Positions 52,074-61,164 are shown, counted from the stretch's first letter. The stretch is DNA of 64,000 bases from an uncultured Lachnospiraceae bacterium (GCA_910585005.1 CAJUCN010000002.1:1-64000); one strand, 5' to 3'. Numbers and translations: made by a program. Notes: a model not told the origin generated them from the sequence alone.

Positions 52074-52892
52074 ATGTCGAAGAAAATATTTTTAACCCTT
52101 TTGTTAACCGCCGCTTTATTGACTGCCTGTGGTAAAAGCCCTTCCCCGGACACTTCACAGCCCGAAGAAAATGCCGTCCAGCAAACATCCCCGGACAAAG
52201 ACGTTGTCCTGGATTTAGGGGAGAAGTACTCTTATTACACCCAAAATACCATAAGCGTCAAAAGCCAGGAAACTGTCAACATCGTTCCTGACATTGCCCA
52301 AATCGTCTACGCCGTACGGACGGAAGGGAAAACTGCCTCCGACTGCCAGAATCAGAATTCAGAGGCAGTCTCTTCCGTAATCGCACAGCTAAAAGAGCTG
52401 GGCGTTTCCGAAACCTCTATCCAAACTTCAGACTACCATATGAACCCTATCTATAATTACAGTGGCAATACGGCCCGTGTTACCGGTTATGAGGCAACTA
52501 CCTCTCTGACAGTATCTGATCTTGCCATTGACGGTCTTGATGAGATTTTATCCAAATCCGTGGATGGCGGTATCAATACCATTTCTTCTATTGTCTATAT
52601 GGCCAGCAACTACGATGAAAGTTACCAACAGGCCCTTCGTCAGGCAGTAGATGCTGCTTACCAAAAAGCCCAGGTTCTTGCTGCCGCTTCCGGCCGGAAT
52701 GTAGGAAAGGCACTAAATATCACTGAAGTAAGCGGTTATTCTGAGGCCCGTTACAATGATACCGCCCGCTCCAATATGTATGACATGAGCATGAGTCTCA
52801 AAAAGGAAGCCGCCGTGGAGGATGCCGCAAGCATCATGCCTGGCCAAATCAAAGTAGAAGCCAGTATTATAGCAGAATATGAAATGTATTAA
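52074..52892 (+). CDS. SIMPL-domain (DUF541) lipoprotein
   Basis: The 272-residue protein has a lipoprotein signal peptide with lipobox LLTAC (Cys near residue 19), a short acidic linker and a SIMPL domain (about 55-270) with repeated beta-alpha elements: VNIVPDIAQIVYAVRTEGK, GYEATTSLTVSDLAIDGL and AYQKAQVLAAASGRNVGKAL. SIMPL proteins of the BP26/YggE type are linked to stress and envelope functions, but the activity is unknown. The gene is preceded by a long hairpin that pairs its own ribosome binding site. Confidence 0.9.
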   Translation: MSKKIFLTLLLTAALLTACGKSPSPDTSQPEENAVQQTSPDKDVVLDLGEKYSYYTQNTISVKSQETVNIVPDIAQIVYAVRTEGKTASDCQNQNSEAVSSVIAQLKELGVSETSIQTSDYHMNPIYNYSGNTARVTGYEATTSLTVSDLAIDGLDEILSKSVDGGINTISSIVYMASNYDESYQQALRQAVDAAYQKAQVLAAASGRNVGKALNITEVSGYSEARYNDTARSNMYDMSMSLKKEAAVEDAASIMPGQIKVEASIIAEYEMY

Positions 52893-52894
52893 AA

Positions 52895-52930
52895 GATAAC
52901 AGCCCCGCCGTAAACAGTGGGGCTGTTATC
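52895..52930. terminator. Terminator between the SIMPL gene and the aminotransferase gene
   Basis: A 12-bp GATAACAGCCCC stem with a 12-nt loop lies between convergent genes. The minus side is followed by TCTTTT; the plus side by an AT-rich run. Confidence 0.8.
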
Positions 52931-52934
52931 CATA

Positions 52935-54110
52935 TTATACTCTTTTTTCGTTTCTGAGCCTTGTAATAAAACAATTGATCTTATCCAATGCAATTTTTAA
53001 ATTTTCCAGGGAATAGGCATAAGAGATTCTCAAAAATCCTTCCCCGCAATCACCAAACGCAGTTCCCGGCACCACGGCTACCTTTTCCTCATTCAGGAGC
53101 CTTTCGGCAAATTCCTCACTGCTCATGCCAAACTCCCTGATACAGGGAAACACATAAAATGCTCCATAAGGTTCAAAACATTTCAGCCCCATCTCACGGA
53201 AAGCATTCATAAGAAACCGCCTTCTCTGATTGTAAGATTCCCGCATAGAAGCCACATCGTCATCACCATTTTTTATAGCCTCCACAGCCGCATACTGACT
53301 GGTGGTTGGAGCGCACATAATCGCAAACTGATGAATCTTGACCATCTGTTCCATGATCACCCTAGGGGCACATGCATAACCAAGCCTCCATCCTGTCATA
53401 GCATATGCCTTTGAAAATCCGTTGATCAGAATCGTCCTTTCCTGCATTCCGGGAAGGCTTGCAATAGATACATGTTTATCCTTATAGGTAAGTTCCGCAT
53501 AAATTTCATCGGTAAGAACAAAAATATCCTTTTCCCTGATCACTTCTGCAATTTCTTCTAAATCCTTTCTCTCCATAATGGCGCCAGTAGGATTATTGGG
53601 AAACGGCAGCACCAGGATCTTCGTCTTATCTGTAATCGCCTCACGCAGTTCCTGGGCCGTTAAACGGAATTCATCTTCCTCCTTCAGTTTAATGATCACC
53701 GGCACAGCATCCGCCAGGATCGCACAGGGTTCATAGGATACAAAGCTGGGCTGTGGAATTAAGACCTCATCTCCCGGATTGACCATCGCACGAAATACCA
53801 GATCGATCGCTTCCGATCCGCCAACAGTAACCAGAATCTCATGATCCGGATCATAGGTAATATTTTGGGTCCGTTTTATGTAATTGGCAATTTCCCCCCG
53901 TAATTCTTTTAAACCTGCATTGGAAGTGTAAAAGGTCCTTCCCTTCTCCAGGGAATAAATCCCTTCATCGCGGATATGCCAGGGCGTGTCAAAGTCCGGC
54001 TCACCCACCCCTAACGAAATGGCATCTTCCATCTCGCTGACAATATCAAAAAACTTCCTGATACCGGAAGGCTTTACTTCCACGACTTTATCTGCTAATG
54101 GATTTCTCAT
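52935..54110 (-). CDS. Class I/II PLP aminotransferase
   Basis: The 391-residue enzyme has the PLP Lys in INGFSKAYAMTGWRLGYA, the FPNNPTGAIM segment and an N-terminal ISLGVGEPDFDTPWHI, typical of aspartate/aromatic or PatA-like transaminases of fold type I. Preference among amino acids cannot be settled by eye. It is the last gene of a four-gene operon, with an ATGA overlap to the Lrp gene. GGGAGAAG precedes the ATG. Confidence 0.92.
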   Translation of the reverse strand: MRNPLADKVVEVKPSGIRKFFDIVSEMEDAISLGVGEPDFDTPWHIRDEGIYSLEKGRTFYTSNAGLKELRGEIANYIKRTQNITYDPDHEILVTVGGSEAIDLVFRAMVNPGDEVLIPQPSFVSYEPCAILADAVPVIIKLKEEDEFRLTAQELREAITDKTKILVLPFPNNPTGAIMERKDLEEIAEVIREKDIFVLTDEIYAELTYKDKHVSIASLPGMQERTILINGFSKAYAMTGWRLGYACAPRVIMEQMVKIHQFAIMCAPTTSQYAAVEAIKNGDDDVASMRESYNQRRRFLMNAFREMGLKCFEPYGAFYVFPCIREFGMSSEEFAERLLNEEKVAVVPGTAFGDCGEGFLRISYAYSLENLKIALDKINCFITRLRNEKRV

Positions 54111-54589
54111 GGTGTAATCTTCTCCCTTGTATCTTCATATTTTTTGGTAAGGATGGTTCCATGGTCTTTATATTTTTTCAAAATGAAATGCGTTGCAGTG
54201 CTTAACACTCCATCCAGCGTGGAAAGCTTATCCGAAACAAAACTGGAAACAGCCTTTAATGATTTCCCTTCTAAGGTGACCATAAGATCATACCCGCCAG
54301 AAATCAGGTATACGCTGTTCACCTCCGGGTATTTGTAGATCCTCTCAGCAATCTTGTCATATCCCTGTCCCCTTTGGGGCGTGATCCTCACCTCGATCAG
54401 AGCCGTCACCTTTTCGATGGATGTTTTTTCCCAGTCGATCATGGTATGGTAGCCACAAATAACGCCTTCTTCCTCAAGCACCTTAAGCTCATTGACAATG
54501 TCAATCTCCTCCGCTCCCAAGATCACAGCCAATTCCCTTAAATCGATTCTGCTATTTTTTTCTATGATGGATAAGATCTGTTCTCTCAT
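54107..54589 (-). CDS. Lrp/AsnC-family regulator
   Basis: The 160-residue regulator has an N-terminal winged helix (IDLRELAVILGAEEIDIVNELKVLEEEGVI, described here in two overlapping parts at residues 15-45) and a C-terminal RAM effector domain (about 60-150) with SGGYDLMVTLEG. It probably responds to an amino acid and controls the neighbouring aminotransferase. Overlaps with both neighbours (ATGA) show that they are co-translated. AGGAGGAAG precedes the ATG. Confidence 0.9.
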   Translation of the reverse strand: MREQILSIIEKNSRIDLRELAVILGAEEIDIVNELKVLEEEGVICGYHTMIDWEKTSIEKVTALIEVRITPQRGQGYDKIAERIYKYPEVNSVYLISGGYDLMVTLEGKSLKAVSSFVSDKLSTLDGVLSTATHFILKKYKDHGTILTKKYEDTREKITP

Positions 54590-55587
54590 CTGTCTTCCTC
54601 CTTAAAAAATATTTTGTATATTTCATCCGCTGCAGGCATCGTCAAATATCTGGTTTCATCCCCATTGACCACGATTTTATCATTTTCTTCAAATGTCCTG
54701 CCGATCACCGTGGCCGGAATTCCCGCAGCTTCAAGCTCCGCCTTAAGCCCCCAGCCGTTTCTTGTGACCATTAGAAGGGCTCCTCCTGACAAAAATTCAT
54801 AGGGGTTCAATCCGTAATATTCACAGATCTCTATGGTTTCCTGTTTCACCGGAATCTCCCTCAAATTTACGCTAAGGCCGGCGCCTATCCTTTGGGACAT
54901 TTCCCACAATGCGCCAAAAATGCCTCCGTTTCTTATATCGTATGTTGTATACGCATCGTATCTCCGGGCTATTGTAGCCTCTGGCTCTATAGAAAGATAT
55001 TCTCCACACTTTACTGCCTTTTCAACCAACTGCCTGGGAAACCGCTCTAAAAGCTCCTTTTGCCTGGCAGAAGCAAGAATTGCCGTTCCCTCCAGGCCGA
55101 TCCATTTACTCATTACGATATCCATATTGTATGTAGCGCATTTAAGACCAAACAGGGGATCCACTAACTCCCCGACAGCGGTTGCCGTGATAACAGGACA
55201 TTTAACTGATGAACTGACTTCCGTGTGCCCTCCGGCAATCTGTACCTGCAATTCCTCACAGCACCTCTCCGCCTGTTTCATAATTTCTTTTAGCTGTTCC
55301 TCCGGCGCCTCCCTGGGCAGAACCACAGACAACATCACCACTGCCGCCGCTCCGCCTTCCACCGCCAGATTATTGCAGGCCGACATGACCGCCAGATATG
55401 CAGCATTTTTCACAGGCAGGGTAAACGTCTGGGTTGACAAAGCAATTGTACCCTTTGATCCTCCCAAAGCATAATAGGCGCAGTTCCCGCCTACTTCTGC
55501 GCCTCTCATCAATTCTTTTCTATGGCTTTTGATCTCCCGCAATATAGATCGTTTTAAAACTTTCTCTGGTATTTTTCCGTTTCTCAT
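54586..55587 (-). CDS. AIR synthase-related (PurM-like) protein
   Basis: The 333-residue protein has the two-domain PurM/HypE/ThiL fold: an N-terminal ATP-binding half with VGGNCAYYAL, ACNNLAVEGGAAAVVML and QIAGGHTEVS, and a C-terminal half with AKLINGG-like glycine segments (GGIFGALWEM). The HypE C-terminal PRIC tail and the Sec/Cys of SelD are absent, so neither function is supported. It could activate an amide or phosphorylate a substrate. It overlaps VanW upstream and the Lrp gene downstream by 4 bp each. Confidence 0.78.
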   Translation of the reverse strand: MRNGKIPEKVLKRSILREIKSHRKELMRGAEVGGNCAYYALGGSKGTIALSTQTFTLPVKNAAYLAVMSACNNLAVEGGAAAVVMLSVVLPREAPEEQLKEIMKQAERCCEELQVQIAGGHTEVSSSVKCPVITATAVGELVDPLFGLKCATYNMDIVMSKWIGLEGTAILASARQKELLERFPRQLVEKAVKCGEYLSIEPEATIARRYDAYTTYDIRNGGIFGALWEMSQRIGAGLSVNLREIPVKQETIEICEYYGLNPYEFLSGGALLMVTRNGWGLKAELEAAGIPATVIGRTFEENDKIVVNGDETRYLTMPAADEIYKIFFKEEDR

Positions 55588-57119
55588 TGAGGTGTACCTT
55601 CTGTTGGCGCTGGGGGTGCAGGAGGTGCAGGAGGCTGTTCTGTACCTCCTTCAACAGGCGGTGCAGGAGGCGCTGCCGCTGCTGCAAGTGCCGCTGCCAC
55701 ATTCTTTACATGATCAATGTTATTGGTTGCGATAGCCGCCATGATCTCATTATATGCGTTAGGATCTGCCGTTGCCACACCTACCGTTGCCGTCCTTGGA
55801 GCAACTTGGTAACTGCTGGAATTAACCTGCTCACGGCTGATCTCCACGCCATTTTCCGTTACCACCTTCCATAAATTTGCCTTATAACCAATATGTGCCG
55901 ACTGAACGGATACCGAACCCACCGGCAATGATTCGCTGGCATAGATCACCTCAGCATCCGGATAGGTCTTACTGATCACTTCACTCTCATATCGTACCTG
56001 ACGGCCACTATCCCTGGTTTCCATTCCATAGATGGTAAAACAGATTTGCTTATCATCTGTGATATAACCTTCAATATAAATAGGCGCCTCCGTATTATTT
56101 ACAAACTTAAAATCCTTCCCGGAAGATTCCGCGATTGCCGCATCCGCGGAAGGATCTACATATGTTACGATCATAGAATGATTATGCCTCTCCGTAACTT
56201 CAAGCTCCGACAAAAGCACTGCATTGTATAGGGTCGTGGAAACCTGGCAGATGCCGCCGCCTAAACTGTCCACTACCTGTCCGTTTAAATAAGAACCCGC
56301 CATATAGTACCCGTTTGCCTGGGTAAAGGGCGATACCACATTGTAAGTAGAAAATTCATCCCCCGGATAGAGCGTTGTCCCGTTGATCAGCTCACAGCCA
56401 TTTCGCACATTAGCGCTTCTGGATGAACCGGATGTCTTAAAGCTGGTGGAAAAGGTTCCAAGCACATCTTTCACCTTGGAAAGTTCCTCCTCAGTCCCCC
56501 TGGACTCGTCCTCACGGATCGTCAGTTCCAAGATATCATTTTCCCTATTCCACGACTCATTAAAAAACTCCTCGATAAGGTTGATAGATGCCTCTTCATC
56601 CACTACTTTACCAGCCTGGCCGGGTTGTACAACAAATCCGCCTTCCTCCCGGAACAGGGTAGCGTCCATTGCCTCCACATTAAACGCCGCACACTGTTCG
56701 GTAAGCACCTGGCTGACAAGCTGCCTGTCAATGACAAACTCCAGCTTATAGACAACATTCTGATGCTGAAGATCCTTGGCAGCCTTGTATCTTTGCACCA
56801 CATTTCCTCTCTGGCCGATCTGGGCCGCCTCATCCACAAATTCTTTGTTGGACCAGCCAAATCCTAAATCTGCCGGCAGAACGACTACCTCATTGCCATC
56901 CACTGCCACTAGCGTGATCTCCTTTTGGGCCAGTTCTTCCACATACCCTTCAATCATCTCTTTCGCCTCTTTAGGGGTCATTCCTTCCAAAGGCATTTCA
57001 TCCGCATAAATACCTGGCAATATTTTATTCTCTTCCTCTGCATAAACCTGAATTCCTGTCATTCCCATAAAGAAAAGACAAAAAACTCCACAAACAATCC
57101 CTTTAAAAAATTTAATCAT
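55584..57119 (-). CDS. Secreted VanW-domain protein with proline-rich tail
   Basis: The 511-residue protein has a signal peptide (about 1-27, ending VYAEE), a peptidoglycan-binding-like N-terminal half (about 35-210, YoaR type), a VanW domain (about 235-360; LYPGDEFSTYN, GGGICQVSTTLYNAVL and ERHNHSM), a G5-like segment and an Ala/Pro-rich C-terminus (about 470-511, repeats of PPAPP). It is exported to the cell surface or wall; the function of VanW is unknown. The tail may span the wall. AAGGAG precedes the ATG. It leads the AIRS-Lrp-aminotransferase operon, with ATGA coupling to the AIRS gene. Confidence 0.88.
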   Translation of the reverse strand: MIKFFKGIVCGVFCLFFMGMTGIQVYAEEENKILPGIYADEMPLEGMTPKEAKEMIEGYVEELAQKEITLVAVDGNEVVVLPADLGFGWSNKEFVDEAAQIGQRGNVVQRYKAAKDLQHQNVVYKLEFVIDRQLVSQVLTEQCAAFNVEAMDATLFREEGGFVVQPGQAGKVVDEEASINLIEEFFNESWNRENDILELTIREDESRGTEEELSKVKDVLGTFSTSFKTSGSSRSANVRNGCELINGTTLYPGDEFSTYNVVSPFTQANGYYMAGSYLNGQVVDSLGGGICQVSTTLYNAVLLSELEVTERHNHSMIVTYVDPSADAAIAESSGKDFKFVNNTEAPIYIEGYITDDKQICFTIYGMETRDSGRQVRYESEVISKTYPDAEVIYASESLPVGSVSVQSAHIGYKANLWKVVTENGVEISREQVNSSSYQVAPRTATVGVATADPNAYNEIMAAIATNNIDHVKNVAAALAAAAAPPAPPVEGGTEQPPAPPAPPAPTEGTPQ

Positions 57120-57138
57120 AATGGCTCCTTAGATTGCG

Positions 57139-57246
57139 TTAAAGCATAAAAGATGCTATAGTTGGAATGATCATAGCAAGCACTAATAAAATAACAATAA
57201 CTGCTGATAGGATTCTTTTACTTTTTTTGTTCGATAAGTGAAACAT
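57139..57246 (-). CDS. 35-residue single-pass membrane protein
   Basis: A strong GGAGGAG lies 7 nt before the ATG at 57246. The protein has a lysine-rich N-terminus (MFHLSNKKSKR) and one hydrophobic helix (about residues 13-33, ILSAVIVILLVLAMIIP). An in-frame longer start at 57327 would overlap the divergent gene and lacks a ribosome binding site. Its layout resembles small Firmicute membrane proteins such as DUF4044 or Prli42, but that is a comparison, not an assignment. It precedes the VanW operon by 19 bp and may be its first gene. Confidence 0.6.
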   Translation of the reverse strand: MFHLSNKKSKRILSAVIVILLVLAMIIPTIASFML

Positions 57247-57286
57247 TTTACTCCTCCGAAAGTACATCTTTGAAAGGATATTATAT

Positions 57287-57895
57287 ATGAGATTCCCTTT
57301 TTTTGCAAGTTTTATCATCTTTTGCATCTGGCTCGGCTACGAGATCCATAAGCACCGCAATATGGACGCAAAAGCTTCCGAAGCATTCTGGAAGAAGGAG
57401 GCTGCCGCAAACAGCACACGCCGCAAACCCTTAGATGACTTAGAATACATTCAAATTCCCTTTGATAACCTGCCTATGGATGCATTAACCGGTCATCCTG
57501 CCGTTAAAGATTGCCACGAAACCTTAAGGGAGCTCTCCCAAAATCCCATTGTCAATCTCACAGGCATCAGCAATACGGATCTGAAACTTAAATACGGAGC
57601 GCCTAACATAGAGCTTTTGTCCCAATATGACCAACGCTACACCGTCCTTGCCCGCACTCTCCAGGCATGGGCCGCCGCCCTGTACGGCGATGGATATGTC
57701 AGTGAATCAAGGGCAGTTTTGGAATTTGCCGTAAAGACCCGCACGGATGTAAGTTCTACCTATAAGCTTCTTTCCTCCATTTACCAGGAAATGGGACAAA
57801 CGGACAAAATAAAGGAGCTGATTCCTGTTGCACAAAATCTAAACTCCCCATTAAAAAATAATATCGTTAAGGCGCTGCAAGACCTCTGTCAGTAA
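57287..57895 (+). CDS. Membrane-anchored protein with TPR-like C-terminus
   Basis: The 202-residue protein has one N-terminal membrane helix (about 4-20, FASFIIFCIWLGYEI), a charged cytoplasmic region and a helical C-terminal part (about 110-200) with repeating TPR-like residues (VLARTLQAWAAALYGDGYVS and SSTYKLLSSIYQEMGQTDKI). I do not recognise a named family. AAAGGA lies 9 nt before the ATG. It is divergent from the 35-residue gene with only 40 bp between start codons, so promoters must overlap the neighbouring coding regions. It ends before the dnaJ terminator, which may serve both strands. Confidence 0.7.
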   Translation: MRFPFFASFIIFCIWLGYEIHKHRNMDAKASEAFWKKEAAANSTRRKPLDDLEYIQIPFDNLPMDALTGHPAVKDCHETLRELSQNPIVNLTGISNTDLKLKYGAPNIELLSQYDQRYTVLARTLQAWAAALYGDGYVSESRAVLEFAVKTRTDVSSTYKLLSSIYQEMGQTDKIKELIPVAQNLNSPLKNNIVKALQDLCQ

Positions 57896-57973
57896 TTCAG
57901 TTTATGCGGCTTTTTTCAAAATATGTCTGGTTCTTCCACAAAAAGAAAATTTTATGCAAAGAGTGCATATGAC

Positions 57974-58007
57974 AAGAATAGCGCTGCCGGGTGGCAGCGC
58001 TATTCTT
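57974..58007. terminator. Bidirectional terminator at the end of dnaJ
   Basis: Perfect 15-bp arms (57974-57988 and 57993-58007) with loop GGGT. It overlaps the dnaJ stop codon and lies about 80 bp after the convergent gene. Confidence 0.85.
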
Positions 58008-59163
58008 ATTTCCAAAATTTCTTTTTCTTTGAATCTTTCGTTTCGCCCTTATCCGCCTGTACGCTCTTTGCCGCATTCAGGCTGTCACCGCTTAAAGCGT
58101 CAAACTGCTTTAAAAGCTCTTTCGCTTCATGGGAAAGTTTATCAGGAGTCTGCACCACCAATGTCACATAATGATCGCCCCGCACCTCCTTATTCCGCAA
58201 AGTCGGCACACCTTTGCCTTTCAGGCGAACCTTAGTATCCGTCTGCGTCCCAGCCTTCACATCATAGATTACCTTGCCATCAACCGTTTCCACTATGACT
58301 TCACCGCCTAATGCAGCTACTGCAAAGGAAATATTCACTGTAGAATAAATATGATAATCCTGCCGCTGGAAAATAGGATGACGTGATACAATCACCTCTA
58401 CCAGCAGATCTCCTCTGGGCCCTCCGTTAATTCCTGGCTCTCCTTTATCCCTAATACGCACACTCTGCCCATTATCGATACCGGCAGGGATGGATACCTG
58501 GATCTTTTTACGCTTTGCAATGTATCCTGACCCACGGCAGTCATCGCATTTTTCTTTGATCACCTTACCTGTTCCACTACATTCCGGACAAGTCTGCACA
58601 TTGCGGACCGTCCCAAAGAAAGACTGCTGTGTAAATACAACCTGCCCCTTTCCACCGCATTTCTGACAGGTTTCCGGGCTGGTTCCCGGCTTTGCACCGG
58701 AACCGTGACAAGTCTTACACTCTTCCTTTAAGGTAAGTTCAATTTCTTTCTCAACGCCAAATACAGCTTCCTCAAAGGTAATCCTTACGCTGGTTCTTAT
58801 GTTCGATCCCTTCATAGGGCCATTATTACCACGGCTTCTGCGTCCACCGCCAAAAAAGTCGCCAAAAATGTCACCGAATATGTCACTGAAATCTGCGCTG
58901 TTAAAGTCAAACCCGCCAAATCCGCCGCCACCCTCAAAAGCAGCATGCCCGAACTGGTCATACTGTCTTTTCTTTTCCGGATCACTTAAGATCGCATAGG
59001 CTTCGGAAGCTTCCTTAAACTTTTTTTCGGCCTCGGCATCCCCTGGGTTCATGTCAGGATGATATTTTTTGGCAAGAGCTCTATATGCTTTTTTGATCGC
59101 GCCATCATCAGCGTTCTTATCAACGCCAAGTACCTCATAATAGTCACGTTTTTGTTCTGCCAT
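58006..59163 (-). CDS. dnaJ: Chaperone protein DnaJ (Hsp40)
   Basis: The 385-residue co-chaperone has the J domain (residues 1-70) with the HPD motif in KKYHPDMNPGD, a Gly/Phe-rich linker (about 75-110, GGGGFGGFDF), a Cys-rich zinc-binding domain with four CxxCxGxG repeats (CKTCHGSG, CQKCGGKG, CPECSGTG and CDDCRGSG) and the substrate-binding C-terminal domains. It stimulates DnaK ATPase and hands over unfolded proteins. It is last in hrcA-grpE-dnaK-dnaJ, separated from dnaK by 129 bp containing a strong hairpin. AGGAGGAACC precedes the ATG. Confidence 0.97.
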   Translation of the reverse strand: MAEQKRDYYEVLGVDKNADDGAIKKAYRALAKKYHPDMNPGDAEAEKKFKEASEAYAILSDPEKKRQYDQFGHAAFEGGGGFGGFDFNSADFSDIFGDIFGDFFGGGRRSRGNNGPMKGSNIRTSVRITFEEAVFGVEKEIELTLKEECKTCHGSGAKPGTSPETCQKCGGKGQVVFTQQSFFGTVRNVQTCPECSGTGKVIKEKCDDCRGSGYIAKRKKIQVSIPAGIDNGQSVRIRDKGEPGINGGPRGDLLVEVIVSRHPIFQRQDYHIYSTVNISFAVAALGGEVIVETVDGKVIYDVKAGTQTDTKVRLKGKGVPTLRNKEVRGDHYVTLVVQTPDKLSHEAKELLKQFDALSGDSLNAAKSVQADKGETKDSKKKKFWK

Positions 59164-59185
59164 CTTGGTTCCTCCTGCATACCTT

Positions 59186-59219
59186 TAGCGAGACACATGG
59201 TCGCCCATATGCCCCGCTA
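59186..59219 (-). terminator. Intercistronic hairpin between dnaK and dnaJ
   Basis: 15-bp arms (59186-59200 and 59205-59219, including G-U pairs in the minus-strand RNA) close a GCGA tetraloop, a stable GNRA type. No U-tract follows, so it probably attenuates or processes the transcript rather than ending it. Confidence 0.6.
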
Positions 59220-59292
59220 ATGATGTCATAGTTACATGATACCTCCGGATTGCTATGCTTTTATGCTCTCACAATCCTAACACATTCAAATT

Positions 59293-61164
59293 TTACACCT
59301 CTCTGTAGTCCCCGTCAACTACATCATCAGCTCCATCGCTTCCTGTTCCCATATCAGGACCTGCACCAGCGCCCATATCAGGGCCTTGACCGCCTGCCTG
59401 CTGCATATTTTCGTACATCTTGGTAAACAATGCCTGTGCACTTGTGGTAAGTTTTTCCCTTGCTGCTTTTAATGCATCCAAGTCGGAATCAGACATTTCC
59501 TGATCTTTAGTTCTCTCAAGGATATCCTTGACTGCCTGAACATCTGCTTCTACCGATGCCTTCTCAGAAGCGTCAATCTTATCCCCAACTTCATTTAATG
59601 CTTTCTCGGTCTGGAATACAAAGGAATCCGCTTCATTTCTTGTATCAATCGCTTCTTTTCTCTTCTTATCCTGTGCCTCAAACTCTGCTGCCTCTTTTAC
59701 AGCCTTATCGATCTCGTCATCGGACATATTGGAACTTGCTGTAATCGTAATGTGCTGCTCTTTGCCTGTTCCAAGATCCTTTGCAGATACATTCACGATG
59801 CCGTTTGCATCAATATCAAATGTAACCTCAATCTGAGGCACACCCCGCATTGCCGGAGGGATTCCGTCTAATCTAAACTGCCCTAAGGACTTGTTATCCC
59901 TTGCAAACTGTCTCTCACCCTGAAGGACATTGATATCAACTGCTGTCTGGTTATCTGCCGCTGTTGAGAACACCTGGCTCTTCTTGGTAGGAATCGTCGT
60001 ATTTCTTTCGATCAGCCTGGTTGCGATACCGCCCATAGTCTCGATTGAAAGAGAAAGCGGTGTAACATCCAAGAGCAGGATCTCACCTGCACCGGCATCG
60101 CCTGCAAGTTTACCACCCTGGATGGAAGCACCCAGTGCCACACACTCATCCGGATTAAGGCTCTTGCTGGGTTCGTGGCCAGTCAGCTGTTTTACCTTAT
60201 CCTGTACAGCCGGAATACGCGTAGAACCGCCTACTAATAATACCTGGCCCAAATCTCCATTGGTAAGCCCTGCATCTTTCATTGCATTCTGAACAGGAAT
60301 CGCTGTCCGTTCAACCAGGTCATGTGTCAATTCATCAAATTTAGCCCTTGTGAGATTCATGTCAAAGTGTTTCGGGCCTTCTGCCGTTGCCGTGATAAAA
60401 GGCAGGTTAATATTTGTTGTGGTAGCAGATGATAACTCCTTCTTTGCCTTCTCCGCAGCTTCTTTTAACCTCTGAAGGGCCATTTTGTCATTGGAAAGAT
60501 CCACGCCCTCTGCCTTCTTAAACTCATCGATCATCCATTGTGTCAGCTTATTATCAAAGTCATCGCCGCCAAGATGTGTATCACCGTTGGTGGCAAGAAC
60601 CTCAATAACCCCATCGCCGATCTCAATGATAGAAACATCAAACGTACCGCCGCCAAGGTCATACACCATAATCTTCTGTTCTTTTTCATTGTCCAGCCCA
60701 TATGCAAGCGCTGCCGCTGTAGGCTCGTTGATAATACGCTTAACATCAAGGCCTGCAATCTTACCTGCATCCTTGGTAGCTTGGCGCTGTGCATCATTAA
60801 AGTACGCAGGAACAGTGATAACTGCTTCTGCCACCTTTTCACCCAGATAGCTTTCTGCATCTGCTTTCAGCTTCTGAAGAATCATAGCTGAAATCTGCTG
60901 CGGTGAATACTTTTTACTGTCAATGGTACGTCCTTTATCTGTACCCATATCTCTCTTGATGGAAGAAATAGTCTTCTCTGCGTTGGTGACTGCCTGACGT
61001 TTCGCAGGCTCACCAATCAATCTCTCTCCCGTCTTAGTAAATGCAACCACAGAAGGTGTTGTCCTTGCGCCTTCCGCATTTGCAATAACTGTGGGCTTGC
61101 CGCCCTCCATAACTGCTACGCAGCTATTTGTCGTACCTAAGTCAATACCAATTATTTTGCTCAT
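59293..61164 (-). CDS. dnaK: Chaperone protein DnaK (Hsp70)
   Basis: The 623-residue chaperone starts with MSKIIGIDLGTTNSCVAV, has the ATPase signatures VYDLGGGTFDVSI and LLVGGSTRIPAVQ, the VTPLSLSIETMGG substrate-binding segment and a C-terminal lid ending in a Gly/Met-rich tail. It binds unfolded polypeptides under control of DnaJ and GrpE. Third gene of the heat-shock operon. AAGGAGGAG lies before the ATG. Length is typical for Firmicutes (about 610-625). Confidence 0.98.
   Translation of the reverse strand: MSKIIGIDLGTTNSCVAVMEGGKPTVIANAEGARTTPSVVAFTKTGERLIGEPAKRQAVTNAEKTISSIKRDMGTDKGRTIDSKKYSPQQISAMILQKLKADAESYLGEKVAEAVITVPAYFNDAQRQATKDAGKIAGLDVKRIINEPTAAALAYGLDNEKEQKIMVYDLGGGTFDVSIIEIGDGVIEVLATNGDTHLGGDDFDNKLTQWMIDEFKKAEGVDLSNDKMALQRLKEAAEKAKKELSSATTTNINLPFITATAEGPKHFDMNLTRAKFDELTHDLVERTAIPVQNAMKDAGLTNGDLGQVLLVGGSTRIPAVQDKVKQLTGHEPSKSLNPDECVALGASIQGGKLAGDAGAGEILLLDVTPLSLSIETMGGIATRLIERNTTIPTKKSQVFSTAADNQTAVDINVLQGERQFARDNKSLGQFRLDGIPPAMRGVPQIEVTFDIDANGIVNVSAKDLGTGKEQHITITASSNMSDDEIDKAVKEAAEFEAQDKKRKEAIDTRNEADSFVFQTEKALNEVGDKIDASEKASVEADVQAVKDILERTKDQEMSDSDLDALKAAREKLTTSAQALFTKMYENMQQAGGQGPDMGAGAGPDMGTGSDGADDVVDGDYREV

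Noticed and set aside
55589..55690. Triplet-like tandem repeat DNA
   Set aside because: It is the coding sequence for the Ala/Pro-rich tail of the VanW protein, not an independent repeat element.
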